Part shown: in pieces, positions 1 to 11,479 of the stretch | How positions within the stretch are numbered: position 1 is the first letter of the stretch | Layout of the letters: every line of letters starts with the position of its first letter | NCBI RefSeq assembly: GCF_030253575.1 | Contig: NC_080559.1 | Location: 35,129,001 to 35,193,000 of the forward strand | Direction of reading: 5' to 3' | From: Rhododendron vialii | Taxonomy: Eukaryota > Streptophyta > Magnoliopsida > Ericales > Ericaceae | DNA: 64,000 bases | Program-made: the position numbers and the translations under genes | The notes under the pieces: generated by a model | What the model was told of the DNA's origin: nothing | The model's database searches: none | What the model saw: the letters and a program-made list of their open reading frames with translations, nothing else

Positions 1-1285
1 TTTATTGAAAGTCATCAACTATGCAATATATGGAGTAATTTTTGAAAGCTCGTTGTGCAAATCCTCTCTTTTGTTCTATGGAAGATCGTCGTCATAATTT
101 GTTCTCATGCATATATGCTATTCTGCTGCTGGTTGTTTCTATGATTGATTGCACAGCTTTAGTCGTGAGAGGGAGTTCGGTAGTCTTCATGTAATTCACC
201 ATTTCATATGCTTTGTTGACCTTTACTCGTAATCTCGGGTCTATTATCTACCTTTTGTATTAAATTTCTGTTCCTGAAATTTGTCAGGGCCACTGTATCC
301 ATAATCACTTCCAGTGGTTACTTCCTGGAGTATACCTTAAGCATCAACCATCAGAATGAATCCTCGTGGATATTGGAGCGTGAATTCAATCTTTTGACAG
401 TGATCTCTGAGGGAACCATCAACTCATGAATGACATGAATCATCTCGTTTCTTGGCCTCAAAACTTGTCGTTAAGGGACTTCTCAAATATGCAACATTTT
501 CTTGGAGGTTGGGAACGTTGATGTTCCTTAACTATTTACAGACATAAGAGAAAACACTGGTACAATAAGGACGATGAAGCTGTCTACGGGATGGATTCAG
601 CCTTCGGGCATATAGTTTAGTAAAGCAAGGGATGACAATTGCACATTGTTGCATTCAATATGTCGCATATGTATACATTCACGTAGGTATTCACTTCCGT
701 TGAGCTATGTAAAAGAATGACATCAGAAGAATCATACAAAGAAGGGATGTGTGCTTTATAGATATACATATCGTGAAATATAGGCATCATCCGTGTATGG
801 ATTTCTGTATATGCTTGGGCTGTAGTCTTTGTTTGCTGATTTTGATGCATGTGGATCTCAGCTTACTAACATATGAGCATTGTACCAAGGACGACATAGG
901 GGTGTGATTGTGATTGTCGTGGGTTCTCAACATGAATCTCAGTGGTTTTCTATCTGAATTTAACCTATCCTGTGGGGAAAGAAAGATTCAGGCTTCAATT
1001 CTTTCTACTTCCTTCTGCCGTTGCCCTTGAAGTTATCTTTCTTGAACATCAGAAGGTCTTGGTCACTAATCTCTCAAGCTCTTTACACATAAGTTGATCA
1101 ATTAATATTACGTTATGAGAACTCTGGTTGGGTTGGCATCTTGAATTTATGAAAGGAAACGCAAATTCAAGGAATTTTCCTCATTGCATTTCCTATGTAA
1201 ATGAAGAAGAATTCTTTTTAGTATCATAATTGAACACGTTCAATGAAACGCCACACGTAATGAGGAACTATTTACACTGCTCACG
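1..1285. other. unassigned stretch at window edge
   Basis: No reading frame here resembles a protein I know. Two acceptor-like AG sites after pyrimidine-rich runs (near 157 and 288) could belong to the 3' end or UTR of a plus-strand gene lying mostly outside the window. In Arabidopsis the gene beyond TMEM208 is, as I recall, ATG18b, but I find no ATG18 WD-repeat peptide here, so that link is only positional. Confidence 0.25.
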
Positions 1286-2158
1286 GTGTCTGGGTAGGTT
1301 TGGAAAATCCCCCCCATGCATATGATTTCTTCCGTGCAACTCAACACATATAACATATTCATCCAGACATAGCGCATATACGACGTATATTTTTTGTTGG
1401 AAAAAATACAATGTATTCGGCAAATCTAGAAAACAAGTTCCATTAGAAACGATAAAGTGAAATACATATTACAGAATCCAAGAACCGATTCAAAATATGA
1501 GTAAACTGTAATAGCGATACAAAATCAAATCAGTTACACACAATATCCTTAAAACATATTTGCCACCTACCAGAGAGTGTTGAGGTTTATCGGCATCTGT
1601 CTCCCAGGAGTTATCCAATTAGGACCACTACTCACGGAACACCACCGTGAGTGGTCTTGGCAAACTGACTCAGTGTCTAGCTCTCTCTCACGCAAAGAAT
1701 GAACTCAAGAAAAGTAGTATGGAACTCGGAAGTGGCGTGTTGATCCAAAAAACAAAATACATACATATATACATCAAGGTGACTATTGTTGTGTGGAGGA
1801 ATCAATACGGGAAACTCCCAGAATGCATTCTGCCATAATTCATGCCATCATGGGGTCTTCAATAGCTGCAAAGTAACTAACGTAATGTCCATAATCATTG
1901 AATCATAGGAGGCCTTTCGGTTGCCTCGGAAGACCCTCTAAATTCCCTCCAACTTCATTCACCATAATCTGGAAAGTTCCAACATCGTTCACCAAAGAGA
2001 GGAAGAATCACTGCACAATATAAACCATCTGTTCAAGCAAATTGAGTTCGTGCATTCAAAACATACAGTTCCACTCGTGAAAAACCGAAACATGTACTCT
2101 ATTCAAATTTCAAAGTACTTCAGACATATATCACTCTTTTTCCTCTCAAAGGACATTA
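1286..2158. repeat. diverged second copy of the TMEM208 3' flank
   Basis: Segments at about 1286-1375, 2004-2046 and 2047-2158 match 3136-3215, 3255-3300 and 3360-3476 in the same order and orientation, with large length differences between the matching blocks. Similarity is high (near 85-90% by eye in the last block) and stops almost exactly at the TMEM208 stop codon at 3471. This looks like an old local duplication of the gene's 3' untranslated end, without coding exons. Confidence 0.7.
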
Positions 2159-2287
2159 GTACGATGTTTCAAAGTAATAACTAGTTTACAGCGATATTTG
2201 ATTGTAGATGCACACGCGAAATCAAACCCGAATTACCATCCAGGAACAAAAACAAATCAGTAATGAAACCACCAATAACCGGAAAAA

Positions 2288-2868
2288 AAAAATGGCATCA
2301 AAAAAGAACTTCACTGATATAAAGAAAGATAATACAAGAGAAAGAGCAACAGTGCTATCGCCGTAAGATAGAAAAAGCGTTGGAGATGAGCGAAAGCCAA
2401 CAAGGGCCTAAGGAGTAGAAAATTGTGCCTCAATTACACAAAAGACAACATAAACAAGTGAAACTACTACTAAACTACGTGAAACACCTCCCAAACGACA
2501 AGCCGCAGTCAACCCAAAAAAGACACATGATACGAGCGAAAACCAAGAGTACAAACCAAGAAGGCGACCGAACCGTTGGCCAGATCATGCCCATTTTTAA
2601 CGGCAGCCGACACATATCAGTTAGCCATTGCGAGAAAACCGAACCACCATCAACTCCGGCTGCAAAGAGACCGGATAACACACATCACAGCCGTGCCTCA
2701 TCAACCTGCAAAACAAACAAGCCCACTAGACATGCATGCACATTGAAAAACCTCGGATCGGAGGGGAAAGGGGAGAACGAAGAGCAGAAACCAGATCCGA
2801 ACGAAGAGGGAAAGAATGAATGCAAGGAATTAAGTGACTTTCAATGGCTTAAACATGCCATAATATAG
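2288..2868 (-). mobile_element. LINE-like 3' end, 5'-truncated (tentative)
   Basis: Read on the minus strand, this GT-rich stretch ends in a T-rich, AT-poor-to-AT-rich transition (minus-strand end near 2290) like the 3' untranslated ends of plant L1 elements. A 147-codon plus-strand frame and a 68-codon minus frame cross it, but neither resembles a known protein. There is no clear poly-A tail or target-site duplication, so the call is weak. It separates the two copies of the TMEM208 3' flank. Confidence 0.35.
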
Positions 2869-2934
2869 AAACGTAGAGCAATGTTTTAAAAATTGCACCG
2901 GTTGGACCGCCAACTTGACCACGGTCCGGTCTGG

Positions 2935-3049
2935 ACAAATCACGTAACCGCTATATTCTATAAACCGGCCTATTTTAGAAAAAAAAAATTCGACAAATCA
3001 CGTAACTGCTATATTCTATAAACCGGCCTATTTTAGAAAAAAAAAATCG
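2935..3049. repeat. 58-bp direct tandem duplication
   Basis: A 58-bp unit starting ACAAATCACGTAAC is present twice back to back (starts 2935 and 2993) with about one or two differences, each copy ending in an A run. It sits inside a stretch with repeated ACCGGTT words on both sides (2898-3115), probably a decayed DNA element. Confidence 0.85.
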
Positions 3050-3470
3050 CTAAAATGGACCGGTTGAACCGTTAAACCGTTGAACTGGTCACGGTTCTGT
3101 TGATCCAAACCGGTCAAGAGATATGAAAGAAATCAATGGGTCTGGAAAATCTCCCCCAAGCATATGAATTTCTTCCACGTAACTGAACTCACATATTCAT
3201 TCCTAGAGATAAAAGAAGATCACCAAGAGATATGAAAGAAATCAATGGACCTGGACTGAATCACATCACAATATAAGCCATCTGTTCAAGCAAATTGAGT
3301 AGAATTGTAGATAGGTAAAAATCGTCAAACATGAACATCAAGTTCTAATTAAATCGGAGTTCGTGCATCCACAACATACAGTTCCACTCATGGAAAACCG
3401 AAACCTGTACTCATATTCAAATTTCAAAGTACTCAAGACATGATCACTCTTTTTCCTCTCAAAGGACATA

Positions 3471-6045
3471 TCATCTAGTTCTTGTTTTTGCAAATTTGGG
3501 TCGCGAAGCTCTCTTCTCCATCTTCTCTCTCTTCTTTCGCGTCTTTTCATCCTCTTCACCTTCCTGTCAAACATTATAGAAGATAGTAAGAAAAACTTAT
3601 CGCACCAAGCCTTAGACATGAGTTGCATTGGTTGCAAAGACAAAACAGATCCAGGTGAGAGAGTGTACCTCTGAACCATGGGGTAGAAATCCTTTAAGCA
3701 AACCTATGAGTTTATACGCAGCAAATGCTGGTATCTGGAAAGCAAAAGGATAAGAGTTCATTTTCTGTTTTCGCTCATAAAAACTAGGTGCTTTTACTAA
3801 TACAGCCCTGAATATGACGTCATTCTATAGAGAAATGGCATGATTAATTTATTATTTAACTTATGTTATTACCAGCAGAAGAAAATTTAGTTTCGATATA
3901 TAACTTGCACTCAGAAAGTCGCTTGGAACATTTTCTAACTAGTCAGCCAGATAATCACTGCTCCAATGTAACAAATTCTACCAAACAAAAACTGCTAAAA
4001 TCAACAACATGATCTGCAATTATTCTTTGATTAGTATTTCCACATTCATACTAGAGATGACAGTTACACCAACAGTGATTTTTATCTTTTCTTAATTTCA
4101 TCGTTTACCTATCTGCAGGGGAAAAAAGGCAATAGCTATATTACACCAGTTTGCAACCCAAAAGTACAAAAACTTCAGCATTCACGGCTGAGGTCCACTC
4201 AGCTAAATTTTGTTATTTATCAGTGATATCCAATTGATTGAGAGCTGCAATTTCTTTTTCCTTTTCTGTTCTTTTCTTTTTCCTCACAAGTAGAGAGCCA
4301 CTTTGGTAAATAGATGAAGACCAAAGCAAAAATGAACTTCCCTCAACTCTACACACTATAAAGGGAAAAACGAATGATCCTTTCCTTCTGGTGGTTCCTG
4401 TATTCTATTTGATTGGACTTCCACCTAAGGATCCGAAAACCTAACCTAGCATAGGCTACTCTTAATTAATCAGCAACTCATAAGCATGACACCACTGTGA
4501 ATTACACAGGCAAATGCCCATATAGCACCCAATTCACAAAATGGATCTTACCACTAAATATATATACCAAAATTTTTCAGAGATGATAGACGCGAGCTGC
4601 ACGAAGCCTGTAATGTAGATTACATCATGCAGATATCTGCAAGAATAACCACTGGTGCAGTAAGAATCTTTTTGTCCTATACATGAGTAGAAAAAAATCA
4701 TGTACGTTATAGCGAGAAAGTCACTTATATAAGGCAGGAAAATACATAAAAGAAAAAAAGGCAACACTTGGAAGTGTCTTACATCTCTCAAAGATGTAAG
4801 GAATCCTCATCACTAATATCACATAGGAAGCCCATTTAAAAAATGCAACACTTAGTAAAGTACTCTGATGCAGGCCGACATTTAATTATTCTAGAAATAT
4901 AGAAATTTTGGTTTCTTATTTTGAAATTAGTATTTTATTAGCAATCTTTCCTTTTTAGCATAAATTGCCAAGAACTAGGTTTTATTAATTAGGTTGATTC
5001 TATTTCCCTTTTAATTTTTTCCTTGTTCTCCAAGACATAGATTCTCTAGTTCATACTTGTTCGTAGTTACTTTGTGCAAAAAGTTTCGTTTGTCATACGC
5101 TTCCCTGCATCAAACTCCCAGTCTTCAATTACAAATAAGATGTCAGAGATCTTCTCGATAGTTGGGACCACAACACTAGAACCAGTATACATGTTGCAAA
5201 CGTTATTCTCTGTTGTGAAATCAAAACTTCAAAAATCCTTTGACTTGTAACAATTAAATCTTTTCTGTACTAGATGACATCACCAAAGTCAATCATATTA
5301 TCAACATAAGGAAAGGGAGAATGGACTTGGAGAAGAGAAGTGAGAGTAAAATCACAAGCATTTCTCTTATCTTAAAAATTGCTCAAAACAGACAATATCA
5401 TACTGCAAATCCATCCTTGTACAAACAACATGCATGTTACTGCAACATCACATCTGAGGTAGAAAGCTTCTGTAGTCCTCCACATTACCCAACTATTGGT
5501 TTCTCTTTCTTTTTTCACCCGGGGTATCCAACTCTTGTTAGCCCTAGAAGTTAGTGCAGGAGGATGACAAGGAGTCTGTGGTGGGCCGAACCGAGGATGG
5601 GCCCAAGACAAGCCCAGGAATGGGAAGCGGACGGAGCCAGAGTTTGGGCTTCCCCAGCTAGCCTCGTTTGCTTGGACTGGGTGTGAGTCCAGCTTAATAG
5701 GAGAGAAGGCCGAGTGGAGTTGGGCCAGACCGAAGGGTCCGACCAACGGTTTGCAACCCAATGCACTGACCCACTGCCTGAGCCTTCAGGTCGGTCTTAG
5801 CAGGTCGGTTCAGCCACTCAGGTCGGTTTGCCCCATGAAAACGCCATATGGAGTTGCTTCCTACCGTTTCTAGGAAGGCCTCGAACGTCTCAGAAGCAAG
5901 GCGATTATTTGTGATGTCGTGGGCATGTGCCATATGCCATGGTTACCCTAGCTTGGAGAGCAAGTACGTTCGCTTATATAAGGAGAGGGATAAACCCTAA
6001 GAAAGGTACGCAACCCTATGTCTAAGAAATACACACACACACACA

Positions 6046-6100
<55 letters not shown>

Positions 6101-8988
6101 GTTTACTGACTTGCTCGACAGAGGGGCGAGAGGCAGTCAACTGCCTCACGCCTTGGTGCAAGTACACAGCAGAGCAGAGGAGGGACAACCCTGAGAAGTC
6201 GTGAAGAGAAATCACCATCCCACGGAGTCATCGAAGTGTTTTCCGCAAAACATCATTGAGCAAGAGGAGACATCATAACTCTTTTCCCTATCGAAATTAG
6301 CAATAGCACCAAAAGGCCTATCGACTGTTTCCAATCAAATCAACAATATATTTGAACAATAAAAGTTCCACTGAGCTCCTGTTTGACTGGTAATGAAAAC
6401 ACCTGTGAAACCATGGAAGGAAACTATATTTCTTGGTTGTGTCCTCGTCATTTCTATTCTAAGAATACCAGCTTCTTCAATGTTCAAATTACTGGTCGAA
6501 GATGTGGACTCATGGCAAGTGTTACACTGCTCTTGTATTTTCCGTATAGTACTTGTGTCCTACAGATATGGCATCGATGTTGGATGTGTCTCAACATTAG
6601 ATCCTTGGATCGTCTAATTTCTAAGATGTTCTGGATAAAAAGAAGCTCACATTTGCTAAAAAATAAATAATTCTACTCGTGCACATGAAAGAAATATAGC
6701 AACTTGATACCTTTTCTTAATCTCATTTGATATCACGTACAATTCTAGCTAAGTTGGAACCAACGCAATGACATACAATACCAATATGTGTTCAGGGTAT
6801 GTCCCCAATTGCCATATTCACACCCAACTTTTGAAAACACGTCACTTTACCACAATTTCTTAAGATTTAACTTCAGTCAGATCTGACGCTTGGACACAAG
6901 CCAGCACTTGATACTCCTAACTGAGTCCACTTAACAGTAGGGCTGCAAACGAGCCAAGCTTTACCGTGCTCAAGCTTGTTTATTAAGTTTTTAACAAACT
7001 CGAGCTCAGTGAAAACTTAACGAGTTGAGCTCGAGCCGAGCGGGCCTTGGCTTGACTCGAGCTCGAGCTTGTTCACGAGCCTTAACGGGCCAACAAAAAA
7101 CGTACATATATCCTCGCATAGGCCTAATACAACCAAAAATGTATTGATTGTAAAGGTATATATCTTTCATTTTCCTATACTCTAAAAGAAAATAATCTCA
7201 ATTTTAGAATAATAATAACATGTAATATATTTTTGTAAGGGTTTGCATCATGATATCAAAATGCTAATGCTAATTATAGTAATTAACGTAAAAAGTCTAC
7301 TAAGTCATGGCTTGCAAGCCAACTCGAGCCGAGCCTCTACTGGCTTGTGTTCAACTTGATAACGAAACAAGCCTAGAATTTGAGCTTAAGCTTGTTTATT
7401 TATTTATGTCTCGAGTTGAGCTCGAACGAGCTTTTACCGAGCCGAGTCTCGAGCGGCTTTGTTCATTTGCAGCCCTACTTAACAGCGACAATGGCTCATT
7501 CCACATTCTTTGTTTTAAAAATGATCATACCCCGAAATACTGAATATAATGAATAAAGATTTACATCCAAACTTGAAAACAAGAAGAAACAAATGAAAAA
7601 TAAAGAACATTAGAGAGACGTACCCACAAATTCCACCGGTACTCATATCAAACCCACCATCTAAAAGCTCCCCATCATCAGTGTATGCAGGGTTTGCCAT
7701 CGAGGCAAGTTGTTGATATGGAATGATGTACGCAAAAAAGGTCAACATGAAGCCAACCCATTGTTTCCACTTGAAAGTAGAATGAAAGATTCCTGCCCTC
7801 ACCACAAGATATATGACCTACACAAGCACAATTTGTCATTTAGGACAAAGAGCATTGAATGGGACCAATTTGGGAAGAGACCAAGTAGTCAGTGACTCAG
7901 TATACAATTTTTTTTTCCTGTTTTGATATCTAACCTTTAAAAGTTCAATGGGAGAGCAAGAATAAACAAGGCAATCAGACCAATCATGATTATTACTTAG
8001 AAAGCCAATTTGGTGTAATGACCATCAAAACTAAAACAAAAATATGAAGTCAGCGACACTTTAAGGTGGTTACTAGTTAGACATAGATATGCCCATATAG
8101 TAGTCCAAAAGGGTAAGATTCATCCCAAACAACTTGTGATGATATCAAACTTTCCCATACAAGGCTAGTGCTTTGTTCATTACTGTGGACCTGAATTCCA
8201 CTTAAGAACCAAGACAAGCAGAGGGAATCCCAGATCATAGATGTCCGCAATCCCTGTCCCTGAGATTTCACCCCTTTGAATTTGAATCGATAAAATGATA
8301 TAAGAAATAATCAAAAAATATTTTCCCCACATATTGGTCATTCACTTTTTGTTCAATTGGAGAGCAGAATAGTACAGTGGCGGACCTCTGTTTTGCTGGT
8401 GAGGGCTAGAGAAAGAAATCCCTCAAGTTCTCTATCTTCTCAGTGTTGAATAGAGGCTACAGAGCTATTCAAATTTCTACATAAAACTACTTAAACTACA
8501 GATACCACAAGGACAAGCATTCAGAGCTACCTAGTCTTAATTTAATACGCATAGAATTCTGATTTCTTGCAATTAATCAGTGGTTGTGATTCAGTTCAAT
8601 TCTGTTTGAAATTCAGCACAAACGCAATTAAACTATGAACTTCACAACGCCAAAACAGACCGAGCCATTGAATATCAGCTATACAAACCTAATCTGAGAT
8701 ACAGTCAAATTCTAGGTCAATGTCAGCAAAAAGGCTTCGTTTGCTTCAAAGACTAAAAGGAAAATGTGTGGATCGAACTTTAGGTTGTTTTCGTATGTTA
8801 TCAGTACATGGAAGGTGAGAATTGCAAACAAGGAATCGATTACAAAGTGGAGCTAATTTATGAATCAAGTAGTGGGACGACATGAGGGTGAAAGGAATTG
8901 GTACATTGCAAGCGATGATGAGGCGAAGTAGGTTCTTCATGTGACGACTGTTCTCTTCCTTTCGCTTCTTGGCCCCTTGATTCGCCAT
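3471..8988 (-). CDS. TMEM208: TMEM208 / SND2 homologue (DUF788 ER membrane protein)
   Basis: TMEM208/SND2 is a small ER membrane protein of the SRP-independent targeting route. Five exons, in transcription order: 8905-8988, 7624-7817, 4552-4636, 3669-3734, 3471-3563. All introns are GT-AG and all phases fit. The sum is 522 nt, 173 residues, close to the Arabidopsis protein as I remember it. The protein starts MANQGAKKRKEEN, carries the diagnostic YTDDGELLDGGFDM and YLHDVIYIT strings, has several hydrophobic segments (for example IIACNVIYLVV and FMLTFFAYIIPY), and ends in a basic tail, KTRKKREKMEKRASRPKF then AKTRTR. The start is the first ATG after a (CT)n leader. Intron 2 (4637-7623) is enlarged by an LTR fossil and a hAT element. 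The gene looks intact and diverges from the AFG1-like gene. Confidence 0.95.
5536..6252 (+). mobile_element. probable solo LTR of a Ty3/gypsy (Tat-like) element, fossil
   Basis: The segment begins TGTTAGCCC and ends CGCAAAACA, has a TATA box (CTTATATAAGG near 5971) followed by a leader-like region, and its 3' third (TTGCTCGACAGAGGGGCG, CGCCTTGGTGCAAGTACA) resembles LTRs of the Tat lineage. No internal region or second LTR is adjacent, so a solo LTR is likely. I found no convincing target-site duplication, so the ends are approximate. It lies in intron 2 of TMEM208. Age not estimable from one copy. Confidence 0.5.
6030..6098. repeat. compound (AC)n(CT)n microsatellite
   Basis: About nine AC units run directly into roughly 25 CT units. 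The tract lies in the downstream part of the LTR fossil in TMEM208 intron 2. Confidence 0.95.
6938..7477. mobile_element. non-autonomous hAT transposon with 8-bp TSD
   Basis: The terminal inverted repeat TAGGGCTGCAAAC at 6938 is matched by TTTGCAGCCCTA at 7466-7477. The element is flanked by the perfect 8-bp duplication CTTAACAG (6930-6937 and 7478-7485). An 8-bp duplication and a TAGGGnTGnAA end are hallmarks of the hAT superfamily. The interior has subterminal arrays of GAGCTCGAGC-like words on both sides, which in hAT elements often bind transposase. At 540 bp with no transposase it must be mobilised in trans. It sits in TMEM208 intron 2. Confidence 0.9.
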
Positions 8989-8994
8989 GCCTGA

Positions 8995-9017
8995 TCTCTC
9001 TCTCTCTCTCTCTCTCT
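8995..9017. repeat. (CT)n tract in TMEM208 leader
   Basis: About eleven CT units end 7 bases from the start codon; on the transcribed strand it is (GA)n just upstream of the ATG. Confidence 0.9.
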
Positions 9018-10546
9018 GGTTCAGATTTCAGACCGGAAAGTGAGAAGACAAAGTTGGATACTCTCGGCTGCGGTCTGTTTGGTGGCGAGTATATGTATTC
9101 TCCGATGACGAAGAAGGTGTCCCTAAAACGGGTTTATGATATCCAGCTGCGTTTCCCTTTTGAGTAGCGTGGGGCGTACACTGTCACAATTGAAAGTGTA
9201 AGGGTACATTGAATTAGAGAAAGTGTGAAGGTTCAAAATGTAGTTTTCCCTTGAGTATTTGAGTTTTTCAAAGAAAATTAGTTTGATTTAAAGAAATTGA
9301 ATTGTAAGACCTTAAATACATCTTTTTTTCAAGAATTTCACACTAGAATATTAACTCTAAATTATTTTTCGGTGGAGTGGACAAATATTTTTTCAAACTA
9401 GGTGTAGATTTTTCCGTATATGTGCATTTGTATGCATGTATTTTATGACAAAGTTTCGTAAGAAAATTAATGCATAGTAATTCAATTGTGTAAAAAAAAA
9501 ACTTTAGGGAATTATTTAAATTTTTATACTTTTTTACCAGACATGTTTGGAAAATGTGAGTCTAACATTCTTTCGTTGACGGAACAAATACATAAGATAT
9601 GTAGCATATATTTTCATACTTTCTTCTTACATAAAATAAAGCTCAATTAAGAATTTTTTAATATTTATTTTCCAAGTGTAATGTCAAAATTATTTTCGTT
9701 AAATCACAATTTATCAGTGTTCTAAAAGGCGGCCTCCTAGGCGAGACAATGGTTCAATGCTTGGATCAGAAAACCGACGAATCGGGCGCCTAGTCCCTGC
9801 CTAGCGCCTCTTTTCCGTTCGACTAGCGCTTAACGATTTTTAAAATATTTTAATTTATAGCGCATGAATGACTTGTACCAGATGTATGATACAAAACTTT
9901 TGTGCAATAAAATTTCGACATCAACCAACAAAGTTTGGTGATGTTCAAGAAAAAAACAACAAAAAAAAAATTTGTCATTATCATTGTCCTTTCTTGCACT
10001 TGCCATTTGCCAATCCACTAACACCAAAAGAAAGGATATTATTTACTCCGTACTTTTGTTTTTCTTTCGCCACTAAAAAGACACGTCTTTTTATTATTCT
10101 TGGTGAGGGCCACTAACGCACTTTAAATGATCTCTTTTCCTAATTAAATTGGGCCCACTTCTAAAGTGACCCTTTTCCGAGATTAATAAGACGTCACCTT
10201 TTAAAAAAACAAAATAAAATAAGACGGCCCACTCCATGCTCTAAAACTAATCAAAAAGGTCCAATAAAAGCATTGCTATTTCAAGGAGAAAACTTCAAAT
10301 CCCCACATAAAACCAACCGTGTCCAAGTAAAATGGACGAAAAGGGGGGATCAGCATATAATCTTCCGTGAGCTTGACCAACAGAATTCTTACCGTTGTGA
10401 AATATTACTATTCAACTTTGATTACTGGTTCGGCGGTTTCGTTCAAATCTTTTGCACAGATTGTTGTACGAATTAATCACTGTCAGAGAAGACAGTCTAG
10501 TCCGTATCAGTGACAGAACACAAGCTCGTTGTGAGTTTGTGACGAC
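9018..10546. other. divergent intergenic region, TMEM208 / AFG1-like
   Basis: AT-rich spacer between the two divergent genes. I see no coding frame. A block near 9727-9830 is rich in GGCGCCTAG-type words with an inverted match between AGGCGGCCTCCTAGGCG and its right side, a common decayed plant repeat motif. No clear TATA box for either gene. Confidence 0.5.
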
Positions 10547-11263
10547 TGCGTTCTTATGGAGAGTTAAGCCTCGTTCGGCTAAATAAGCTAACTAGCTTAT
10601 TTTTCTGTCTTTATTCAAAAAAAAATTGTATTCGTTAGTTTTTCGTCAATTTTCTGGGGATTATTGCATCGTCATTACAAGAGGAATAAAAAGTAAAAAA
10701 CTACGATCGAAACCTAATTTTTTTGAATAATGACAAAAATAAACCAATAAGCCAATTTTTTGTCTTTATTAAAAAAAAGAGATTTCGATCTTAATTTTTT
10801 ACTTTTTAAATTCTTTTCATCATAACGATGCAATAATTCCCAAAAAATTGACGAAAAACTTATAAATACAAAAAAATTTGAATAAAGACAAAAAAACAAG
10901 CCAGTTGGCTTATTTAGCCAAACGGGAAACTTAACTTAAATCTGAAAATTTTGTTCTGATTTGAATTTTTTTCGCATTTGTTAGTTTTGCACCAAACTTT
11001 TGTGGGTTATTCATTCGTGTCAACGAGACGAATTGAAAAAGTAAAAAAGTTTCACTTTTATCAAAGTATTTTGAGACTTTTTGCTCTAAAAAGTGGTTAT
11101 TTTTCAAAATACTTGGGTAAAAGTAAAAATTAATTAATTTTTCCGATTTTTCTCGTCGGGACGAATCAATAACCGTCAAAATTTCGATGCAAAACTAATA
11201 AATGCGAAAAAAAATTCTAATAAAGATAAAATTATCAGATTTAAATTAAGTTATAAGAACGCA
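10547..11263. mobile_element. foldback MITE interrupted by a second MITE
   Basis: The ends TGCGTTCTTAT (10547) and ATAAGAACGCA (to 11263) are perfect inverted repeats. Inside, 10930-10990 pairs with 11185-11250 (TTTTTTCGCATTTGTTAGTTTTGC against its inverted partner). The left arm is split by another element at 10569-10926. With the insert removed the element is about 350 bp and folds on itself almost throughout. No transposase frame; superfamily not assigned. Confidence 0.75.
10569..10926. mobile_element. inner foldback MITE inserted in the 10547-11263 MITE
   Basis: The arms CGTTCGGCTAAATAAGC (left) and GCTTATTTAGCCAAACGGG (right) are inverted repeats, and pairing continues inward for roughly 170 bp per arm, so almost the whole 358 bp can form one hairpin. 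Flanks are GTTAAG and AACTTAAC. It splits the arm of the outer element, so it is the younger insertion. Confidence 0.75.
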
Positions 11264-11479
11264 AATGTATGATCATATATAGGTGCATACATACCGTATA
11301 AATTATGGAAACTTTAGATTAACAGTGTCCTAATCGAAACACGCCCTAATAATAGTGCTTTTAATAGTTACTTCTATCCAGTCAGACTCCCCTACAGGAT
11401 AGGATAAAATGACCCCACAAGGTATCGTAGTCCCGGATCCCAGTATAATCGTTACGAATTGCATTATTGTCCACCGTCT

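Noticed and set aside
2425-2868. 147-codon plus-strand frame
   Set aside because: Low-complexity Lys/Thr/Asn-rich peptide with no family resemblance, lying in a LINE-like repeat; no splice or promoter context.
5372-6218. Overlapping minus-strand frames of 71-129 codons
   Set aside because: They lie in the LTR fossil and microsatellite and have no recognisable domain.
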